Part shown: in pieces, positions 14,233-18,952 of the stretch
Layout: every line of letters starts with the position of its first letter
Position numbering within the stretch: the stretch's first letter is position 1
Source: S146-42 sp965371965
Lineage (GTDB): Bacteria > Planctomycetota > Phycisphaerae > Phycisphaerales > UBA1924
Direction: 5' to 3'
Assembly (NCBI GenBank): GCA_965371965.1
Contig: CBDVAM010000063.1
Location: 1 to 18,952 of the forward strand
DNA: 18,952 nt
Notes under the pieces: model-generated
The model's input: only the letters and a program-made list of their open reading frames with translations
The model's database searches: none
What the model was told of the DNA's origin: nothing
Translations under genes and position numbers: made by a program

Positions 14233-14732
14233 CCGCGTCCCACTCGCCGGATCAACTCTACGATCGCTCTGGGAATCTCTCCGAAGAAGGGCTCCGTGCC
14301 GAACTGTCGGGTGGGGCCAATCAACGCCGCGTAGTGCAGGTCCCCATCAGGGCTCATGCTCACCGAAAGCACTCGTCTGGGTGAAGCGTACCACTCTAGC
14401 GTGACCTGACCATCCGGCTCAACGCCGAGCTTGGGAGGTGCCATTCCCATCGGCAATGCTCGTAGAAGACTCCGAGCGTGCTCGATCGATTCCGGTATCA
14501 CCGGCTCGGCCTCATACCCATCCCAGTTAGGCCGGACGCATTCCTCCGCCAGACCGTCGAGTTCGGCCAAGAGCGACGCGCTCCCGAGAAACTCCAGTGC
14601 CTGCAGCCCATTCCACCAATCACCCGACTGTTTTTGAATGGATATCGCCTCAGGGCTAACACCACCCGACGGGGTGCCGCCGAATAATATCTGAGATGCC
14701 GTGACGACCATCACCTTTCTCTTCATCGGCAT
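14229..14732 (-). CDS. Second cassette gene, NWDGYEA-motif protein of unknown function
   Basis: 167 residues from the ATG at 14732; a second ATG at 14726 (MKRKVMVV) sits in an ATGA overlap with the upstream stop and is equally plausible, so the overlap is 10 or 4 bases. No ribosome-binding site clearly favours either. The N-terminal 40 residues look poorly structured. The core has ECVRPNWDGYEAEPV (64-78), a helix (EHARSLLRALP, 84-94) and a beta-rich part with DGQVTLEWY (107-115), RRVLSVSMSPDGDLHYAAL (119-137) and a terminal helix. This alternation suggests a small alpha/beta fold. I know it only as a recurring hypothetical family. No catalytic motif, DNA-binding motif, signal or membrane segment is evident. 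Its fixed place between the two other cassette genes implies joint function. Confidence 0.75.
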   Translation of the reverse strand: MPMKRKVMVVTASQILFGGTPSGGVSPEAISIQKQSGDWWNGLQALEFLGSASLLAELDGLAEECVRPNWDGYEAEPVIPESIEHARSLLRALPMGMAPPKLGVEPDGQVTLEWYASPRRVLSVSMSPDGDLHYAALIGPTRQFGTEPFFGEIPRAIVELIRRVGRG

Positions 14733-15526
14733 AGTTCCAAGGCCTTCTTCGTCAGCGTGTCAAAGAACACGCGGTTATTTAGCCAATGCAGATCGGCCAA
14801 ACGCTCTTCCATCCTACACACTTCGACCGGGCATGGTTCGGGGCAAAAAGCGTCAATGTCAAGCAGCAATGACAGCGTAGTGGCATTGTCAGCCTGCGGC
14901 AGCTGGAATGTCCTGGCCAGCTTGACGATGTATGGATGGCCAGGCACACCCATCGAGTCTTGGTAAAGGAACTCCGCCGTCGGCAGATCTCCAGGATTAT
15001 CAGGGAAGCCGCGGAAGTAGTCGCCAAACTCTAGCCCGTCGATCGGCACCTCCAGACGATTGATGAACCGGACACCGATCCGAGCGATCTCCGTCGACTC
15101 TGAGAGACTCCGATGGATCTCCCACAACCGCAACGCCTCGGTGCGAAACTGATCCCAGCTCTCATAGGGCGCGAGTCTGCTGAATGAGAAGCCGTCGGCC
15201 TTGAACTGAGCTATCTGCAACCCATCCGATTCCGTTGCACGCACACCCAGCCATCCTTGCCGCATGAACGTGGGAGCCGATTCGCTCTCCTGGTCCGTCG
15301 AGTCTCTAGGGCCGAGTTGGATATGGGCGGTGAATGAGCCCTGTGTGAGGCTCTGGCGATTCGGATACTCCGTGAGCGACTCACCCAATCGTCGGGAGAT
15401 GTCCTCTTCCACCCACTTGGCCTCGACACGTGCTCGAAACTCGATCACAGCCTCGACGATCGGTGCCCGTGCAAGATGCTCGAACCGCTGGGCACGGTCG
15501 ATCGGGATGGTTGGAGTGTCTGTCAT
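14723..15526 (-). CDS. First cassette gene, TIGR04255-like protein
   Basis: 267 residues. It fits the TIGR04255 family of about 250-residue proteins, described as sporadically distributed across bacteria and archaea with no established function. Signature-like segments are HLARAPIVEAVIEFRARV (17-34), GVRFINRLEVP (151-161), LLLDIDAF (220-227) and a C-terminal WLNNRVFFDTLTKKALELC (248-266). No signal peptide, membrane segment or known catalytic motif is seen, so a soluble cytosolic protein is expected. It is the first gene of a three-gene operon and starts 82 bases after the tRNA-Arg 3' end in the same direction, so tRNA read-through could help express it. The Shine-Dalgarno is weak. Patchy distribution, tRNA-linked mobility and tight operon structure fit a defence, toxin-antitoxin or competition module, but nothing in the sequence proves this. 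Confidence 0.8.
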   Translation of the reverse strand: MTDTPTIPIDRAQRFEHLARAPIVEAVIEFRARVEAKWVEEDISRRLGESLTEYPNRQSLTQGSFTAHIQLGPRDSTDQESESAPTFMRQGWLGVRATESDGLQIAQFKADGFSFSRLAPYESWDQFRTEALRLWEIHRSLSESTEIARIGVRFINRLEVPIDGLEFGDYFRGFPDNPGDLPTAEFLYQDSMGVPGHPYIVKLARTFQLPQADNATTLSLLLDIDAFCPEPCPVEVCRMEERLADLHWLNNRVFFDTLTKKALELCR

Positions 15527-15544
15527 GCGTGGCTCGTGTCTGCC

Positions 15545-15607
15545 CTTGGGTATCGGACCCGACTCTGCGAGGATCCAGCAGATTCACCATAGGAAGCTCG
15601 ACCCAAG
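15545..15607. repeat. 7-bp inverted repeat at the tRNA-proximal junction
   Basis: CTTGGGT (15545-15551) is the reverse complement of ACCCAAG (15601-15607). The right arm overlaps the last bases of the attachment repeat and the tRNA 3' end. It could be a recombinase arm site or a transcription attenuator after the tRNA; chance is not excluded. Confidence 0.35.
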
Positions 15608-15642
15608 CACCTCGGGCAGGACTCGAACCTGCGACCTGCGGT
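15605..15642 (-). repeat. Proximal attachment repeat within tRNA-Arg
   Basis: Identical to 13714-13751. It covers the 3' half of the intact tRNA gene from anticodon-loop position 38 to three bases past the 3' end. It is the junction that keeps the tRNA functional after insertion. Confidence 0.88.
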
Positions 15643-15681
15643 TTAGAAGACCGCCGCTCTATCCAGCTGAGCTACCGAGGC
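15608..15681 (-). tRNA. tRNA-Arg (anticodon UCU)
   Basis: A 74-base cloverleaf folds fully on the minus strand. It has a 7-bp acceptor stem (GCCTCGG with CCGAGGT, first pair G-U), a D arm (GCTC...GAGC with loop AGCTGGATA), an anticodon stem GCGGT/ACCGC with loop CTTCTAA, a 5-base variable loop and a T arm GCAGG-TTCGAGT-CCTGC. Anticodon TCT reads AGA (and AGG) arginine codons. CCA is not encoded. Its 3' half is duplicated at 13714-13751. Confidence 0.96.
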
Positions 15682-15734
15682 GTCGCCTCAAGTGTCGCTA
15701 TGGTTGCACAAGAGTCAACCGTAGGGGGTACCGC

Positions 15735-16988
15735 ATGGATCGCTTCTCCGTCCGTCCGCTCGTTCTCTGGATCGCCTCGCTCGCCCTGATCCTCGCCGCA
15801 CAGGCCTCGGCCCAGGCCCCCAGCGAGCCCGATGGCGCGATGACCATCCGCGTCGCCACCTTCAATATCTGGGACGTCCGCACCAGCGATCTGAAGCGTT
15901 CCGACCAGCCTCGCATCAGGGCCATCGCCGAGACCATCCAGCGGCTCCGCCCCAACATCATCATCCTCAACGAGATCGCCTACGACCAGCCCGGCGCTCC
16001 CGGCGTCGCCCAGGGCGACCCGCCGGGCCAGAACGCCCGCCGATTCGTCGAGAACTACCTCTCAAGGCCCCAGGGCGAGGGTCTCAAGCCCATCGAATAC
16101 CGGGTCTTCATGGCCCCGGTCAACACCGGCATGCCCAGCGGCTTCGACCTCGACAACGATGGCGAGATCGTCACCAGCTTCCCCATGCCCGCGCCGGCGA
16201 ACCCCGACGGCACGCCGGGCGAGCAGTCCGATCGCGGGCGAGCCTATGGCAACGACTGCTGGGGCTTCGGCACCTTCCCGGGGCAGTACGGAATGGCCCT
16301 GCTCGTCGACACACGCCTCGCAATCGTCGAGGATCAGATCCGCACCTTTCGCCTGTTCCCCTGGGAGTACATGCCCGGCGCGATGCTGCCCACGACCGAC
16401 GAGGGAGAGCCCTGGTTCGACGAAGAAGAACTCCGATACATGCGATTGAGTTCCAAGAGCCACTGGGACGTGCCGATCAAGCTCCCCAACGGGTCCATCG
16501 TCCACATGCTGTGCAGCCACCCCACGCCCCCCGCCTTCGACGGCCCCGAGAAGCGCAACCAGAAGCGAAATCACGACGAGATCCGCTTCTGGCGCGACTA
16601 CATCGGCGGCGCAAGCTCGATCGTTGATGACGATGGAAAGCCCGCCGGCCTGCGCGATGGCGAGCACTTCGTGATTCTGGGCGACCTCAACGCCGACGCC
16701 AAAGAGGGCACCGGCGTGGGCAACCCGGTCACCGACCTGCTGTTCGCGAATCGGCGTGTCCGCATCGGCGCGCCCCCGCTGCTGGATCCAAAGCCCACCG
16801 ACGATGAAGATCTGGATCCGACCGACACCGCCACATTCGCCAAACGCGTCGACTATGTCATCACCTCGGCGAAAATCGAGATTCTTCGGTCGGGCGTGTG
16901 GCGACACCGCCCGTCCTCGTGGAACGAGGGTTTCCCGTCGGACCACTTCCCGGTGTGGGTCGAGATGAAGGTGCCTGCCAAGCGATAA
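15735..16988 (+). CDS. Exported endonuclease/exonuclease/phosphatase family protein
   Basis: 417 residues from the ATG at 15735, preceded by AGGGGGT; the same frame is open back to 15264 but that part is antisense to the cassette and the tRNA. A signal peptide (1-27, ending AQASAQ) leads to one EEP-fold domain. Visible active-site elements are ATFNIWD (41-47, Asn44), ILNEIAYD (77-84, Glu80), SHPTPPAFDGPEKRN (261-275, His262), GDLNAD (316-321), RVDYVI (371-376) and SDHFPVW (402-408, Asp403-His404). The GFDLDNDG and FGTFPGQYGMALL segments match a secreted subgroup often noted near phytase-like proteins in other bacteria (from memory). It is distinct from the lipoprotein at 1716: it lacks a lipobox and has different loops. 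Likely a periplasmic or secreted phosphoesterase; the substrate is unknown. Confidence 0.87.
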   Translation: MDRFSVRPLVLWIASLALILAAQASAQAPSEPDGAMTIRVATFNIWDVRTSDLKRSDQPRIRAIAETIQRLRPNIIILNEIAYDQPGAPGVAQGDPPGQNARRFVENYLSRPQGEGLKPIEYRVFMAPVNTGMPSGFDLDNDGEIVTSFPMPAPANPDGTPGEQSDRGRAYGNDCWGFGTFPGQYGMALLVDTRLAIVEDQIRTFRLFPWEYMPGAMLPTTDEGEPWFDEEELRYMRLSSKSHWDVPIKLPNGSIVHMLCSHPTPPAFDGPEKRNQKRNHDEIRFWRDYIGGASSIVDDDGKPAGLRDGEHFVILGDLNADAKEGTGVGNPVTDLLFANRRVRIGAPPLLDPKPTDDEDLDPTDTATFAKRVDYVITSAKIEILRSGVWRHRPSSWNEGFPSDHFPVWVEMKVPAKR

Positions 16989-17006
16989 TCGCCTCCCAGC
17001 AGGCAC
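16971..17006 (+). terminator. Nested hairpin spanning the stop codon
   Basis: GTGCCTGC (16971-16978) pairs with GCAGGCAC (16999-17006). Inside, GCGA-TAA-TCGC (16982-16992) places the TAA stop codon in the loop. No U-tract follows, so it may stabilise the mRNA 3' end or act as a weak terminator. Confidence 0.45.
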
Positions 17007-17108
17007 CGCGGCACGGCGCTGGATGACGGGCATCAGCGGGCTAATATTCCTGCCAGACCGCATCCTGTGCGGGTAAACCGGAATCCCGGTCCAGGGATGG
17101 AGTCTCGC

Positions 17109-18062
17109 ATGAGCCGAACATCGCCGATCCCCGTGGCTCTGCCGCTCGACTCTCGTCATGCGCGCACGAACCTCTCGGCGATCATCGAGACCACCAAGCC
17201 CCGCATCACCCGGATGGTCGTTGTTACCGCGGTCATCGGCCTGGTCCTCGCCGCCCTGCACGGGCCGCAACTGGCGTGGATGGACCTCGCGCTGGCCCTC
17301 GCCGGCGTCGTCGTCGGCACCTCGCTGAGCGCGGCGGGCGCAAACAGCCTCAACCAGTGGTGGGAACGCGCCCGCGACGCCCGGATGGACCGCACCCGCG
17401 AACGTCCCATTCCCGCCGGCATCATCTCGCCTCGTCGCGTGCTGCTCGCCGGGCTCTCCCTGTCTGGCGTTGGTGTGATGGTCCTCTGGCTGGTCAACGG
17501 CCCCGTGCCCGCCGTCGTCGCCCTCACATGCACCCTCAGCTATCTCCTGATCTACACGCCCATGAAGGTCTGGTCGCCGTGGTCCACACTCGTCGGAGCG
17601 CTCCCCGGAGCCCTGCCCCCACTGATCGGCTGGACCGCCATCAGCGCCCCGGCGAACTTCCTGTCGGCACTCCAACCCGCGGGCCTCAGCCTCGTGGCCA
17701 TCATGACCGTCTGGCAACTGCCCCACATCCTCGCCATCGCCTGGATGCACCGCGAGGACTACGCCAAGGGCGGCTACCGCCTCCTCCCGGTCCTCGACAA
17801 GACCGGCAAGACGACCTCGTTCGTCATGGTCATCACCGCGGCTCTGCTCGTTGGCGTCTCGCTGCTGCCCGTCTGGGTCATGCCCGAACTCATCGGCAGC
17901 GCGTACTTCACGATCGCCCTGCTCAGCGGCCTGGCGTACCTCGCCCTGTGCGTCCGCCTGGCGCGCATACGGACCGTCGCGTTCGCCCGCAGGGTGTTCC
18001 TCGCGTCGGTGATGCACCTGCCGCTGCTGCTGATCGCGCTGGTCGGCGATGCCCTCATCTGA
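17109..18062 (+). CDS. ctaB: Heme O synthase (protoheme IX farnesyltransferase)
   Basis: 317 residues from the ATG at 17109, chosen because GGAG lies six bases upstream; earlier in-frame GTG 17067 and ATG 17097 lack this. The enzyme is a polytopic membrane prenyltransferase that adds farnesyl to heme B to give heme O for cytochrome oxidase. UbiA-superfamily motifs are clear: NQWWERARDARMDRTRERP (82-100; Asn82, Asp90, Asp94), YTPMKVWSPWSTLVGALPG (149-167) and WQLPHILAIAWMHREDYAKGG (202-222 region). Several hydrophobic segments follow the expected nine-helix layout. It overlaps the Sco gene by up to 14 bases, so the two form an oxidase-assembly unit. Oxidase subunit genes are not in the window. 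Confidence 0.93.
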   Translation: MSRTSPIPVALPLDSRHARTNLSAIIETTKPRITRMVVVTAVIGLVLAALHGPQLAWMDLALALAGVVVGTSLSAAGANSLNQWWERARDARMDRTRERPIPAGIISPRRVLLAGLSLSGVGVMVLWLVNGPVPAVVALTCTLSYLLIYTPMKVWSPWSTLVGALPGALPPLIGWTAISAPANFLSALQPAGLSLVAIMTVWQLPHILAIAWMHREDYAKGGYRLLPVLDKTGKTTSFVMVITAALLVGVSLLPVWVMPELIGSAYFTIALLSGLAYLALCVRLARIRTVAFARRVFLASVMHLPLLLIALVGDALI

Positions 18063-18759
18063 TGGTGCCCGCGTGACACCCCAAGAACCCGACATACCGG
18101 AATCCTCGCTGCCAAGGCCGCGATGGATCCTGCCGATGCTGGTCGTCTCGGGCGTGGTGCTCGGCGTGTCGGTGGTCGGGCTGGTGATGATGCGCCAGGA
18201 CCCGGCGTTCGTCGACGCCCGCACACCCGATGCGAATCTCGAGGACTACCAGGTCCCGGACTTCACGCTCGTCAACCAGTACGCCGAGGGCGTTGACGCC
18301 TCGATCTTCGATGGCAACATCACGGTGCTGGATTTCATCTTCACCAACTGCCCGTTCATCTGCCCGGGCATGAACCAACGGATGAAGATGCTCCACGACG
18401 ATTTGAAGGGCACCGGCGTGCGGTTCGTGAGCATTTCGATTGACCCCGATCGCGACACGCCCGAGCGCCTGCGGGACTACGCCAGATCGCTGGTGGCGGA
18501 TCCGGGGCGCTGGTCGTTCCTCACCGGAGAGCCGGGCGCAAGCTGGGCCATCGCCCACGCGCTGGGCTTCGATGTCTCTACAGATGAACAGACCAAGATC
18601 GATCTCAAGGATGGAGGCACCATGGCAAACATCAGCCATCCCTCCAAGCTGATCCTGGTTGGACCCGATCGCCAGATCCTGGGGCTGTATTCGTGGGCCC
18701 ACGACGCGGACATGGCGGCTCTAGACAGCCGCGCAAGGATCCTCGCTCGACACAAGTGA
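18049..18759 (+). CDS. Sco1/SenC-family copper chaperone or thiol-disulfide protein
   Basis: 236 residues from the ATG at 18049; a GTG at 18073 would give 228 residues with no overlap, and neither has a strong ribosome-binding site. One membrane anchor (about 26-48) is followed by a periplasmic thioredoxin-like domain. The CxxxC copper site is present as Cys101 and Cys105 in TNCPFICPGMNQRM, the third ligand is His197 in ISHPSKLILV, and SISIDPDRDTPERL (128-141) is the usual family segment. Sco proteins deliver copper to the CuA centre of cytochrome c oxidase subunit II or keep its cysteines reduced. Coupling with ctaB supports the oxidase role. The stop is only five bases from that of the minus-strand gene at 18765. 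Confidence 0.92.
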   Translation: MPSSDGARVTPQEPDIPESSLPRPRWILPMLVVSGVVLGVSVVGLVMMRQDPAFVDARTPDANLEDYQVPDFTLVNQYAEGVDASIFDGNITVLDFIFTNCPFICPGMNQRMKMLHDDLKGTGVRFVSISIDPDRDTPERLRDYARSLVADPGRWSFLTGEPGASWAIAHALGFDVSTDEQTKIDLKDGGTMANISHPSKLILVGPDRQILGLYSWAHDADMAALDSRARILARHK

Positions 18760-18764
18760 TCTAG

Positions 18765-18952
18765 TCAACTGAGAAACGCCGCCGGCGACCGTCCCCACCG
18801 GCGCGTCATCTCCTGGGGTTGCTCGACCAGGCCACCGATGCGCAGCAGCCACGGGCGGGAGTGGTCCAGGCGAGAGGGTGCGGGTGTGCGGATGTAGAAC
18901 AGCTCGTTCGGCGTCACGAGGCCGGCGGGCGTGAGCTTGGTGTGATCTTGGT
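18765..18952 (-). pseudogene. Sulfite-oxidase-like molybdopterin protein, truncated C-terminally (and cut by window edge)
   Basis: The open frame from the edge gives 61 residues. TPNELFYIRTPAPSRLD (13-29) and WLLRIGGLVEQPQEMT (34-49) match the start of the oxidoreductase molybdopterin-binding domain of sulfite oxidase and MsrP-like proteins. The pattern there is TPNxxFFVRxH...W.L.I.GLV..P. The frame then stops after RRWGRSPAAFLS, whereas the domain normally continues for more than 150 residues and includes the molybdenum-ligating cysteine. The Sco gene begins almost at once, so no downstream remainder fits. It may be a decayed gene or a fusion with an unusual ending. The upstream part is not visible. 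Confidence 0.55.

Larger units (their letters stand above)
13714..15642 (-). mobile_element. Putative 1.9-kb integrase-less cassette inserted at tRNA-Arg(UCU)
   Basis: Bounded by exact 38-bp direct repeats (13714-13751 and 15605-15642) that equal the 3' half of the tRNA-Arg gene. One repeat is part of the intact tRNA at 15608-15681 and the other is a bare fragment. Repeat-to-repeat distance is 1891 bp. Integration into the 3' half of a tRNA gene, keeping one complete copy, is the hallmark of tyrosine-integrase elements. The inside is almost filled by three overlapping minus-strand genes (13813-15526), none of which looks like an integrase, transposase or replication gene. Base composition differs: lines at 14161, 14881 and 15061 count 53, 58 and 57% G+C, against 70% at 16741. 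It may be a cargo module moved by an integrase elsewhere, or a remnant of a larger island. Confidence 0.75.

Noticed and set aside
15264..15734. N-terminal extension of the second EEP protein
   Set aside because: It would cross the tRNA-Arg gene in antisense; the ATG at 15735 has a ribosome-binding site and a signal peptide.
16062..18224. A 720-codon open frame on the minus strand
   Set aside because: It runs antisense across the second EEP gene, ctaB and part of sco, has Gly/Asp/His/Arg-rich composition without any motif, and is explained by high-GC codon use of the real genes.

Overview
The window reads as chromosomal DNA of a GC-rich planctomycete, most likely a relative of the Phycisphaerae. 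This is inferred from three things: two secreted proteins end in a pair of EF-hand-like dockerin repeats with a terminal Ala-Gln-Gly-Cys (the planctomycete 'GC-type dockerin'); a pseudopilin carries an H-X10-DG C-terminal motif; and many exported hydrolases stand alone as single genes. Two adjacent-operon minus-strand housekeeping genes open the window: rlmN (cut by the left edge) and ispH, coupled by a 1-base stop/start overlap.

Layout. 1-1358 (-): rlmN fragment with an 8-bp tandem repeat inside its coding frame, then ispH. 1359-1715: non-coding, filled with direct and inverted copies of a ~38-bp repeat with a GTAA-loop hairpin. 1716-5957 (+): an exported endonuclease/exonuclease/phosphatase-fold lipoprotein, a small one-pass membrane protein, a pseudopilin and an M20 dipeptidase. 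5958-6062: nested inverted repeats between convergent genes. 6063-11345 (-): an exported M3 oligopeptidase and a large dockerin-bearing subtilase with a clear intrinsic terminator. 11346-13485: a formylglycine-generating-enzyme gene (+) whose 5' end is put out of frame by a run of nine C, overlapping tail to tail with a second dockerin protein (-).

13714-15681 is the most unusual part. An intact tRNA-Arg(UCU) gene on the minus strand is followed by a 1.9-kb segment that ends in an exact 38-bp copy of the tRNA 3' half, the usual footprint of site-specific integration into a tRNA gene. The segment is visibly less GC-rich than its surroundings (53-58% in three hand-counted 60-base lines, against 70% in one neighbouring line). 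It holds only three tightly overlapping minus-strand genes: a TIGR04255-like protein, a protein with an NWDGYEA motif, and a third unrecognised small protein. No integrase lies inside. This looks like a compact, integrase-less cargo cassette with a three-gene system of unknown function, and it is the best candidate here for an undescribed system.

15735-18952: a second exported phosphatase-fold protein (+), then heme O synthase (ctaB) overlapping a Sco-type copper chaperone (+), which together serve cytochrome oxidase assembly. At the right edge is a minus-strand sulfite-oxidase-like reading frame that stops early in its molybdopterin domain. No computation or database search was possible: family names rest on motifs read by eye.
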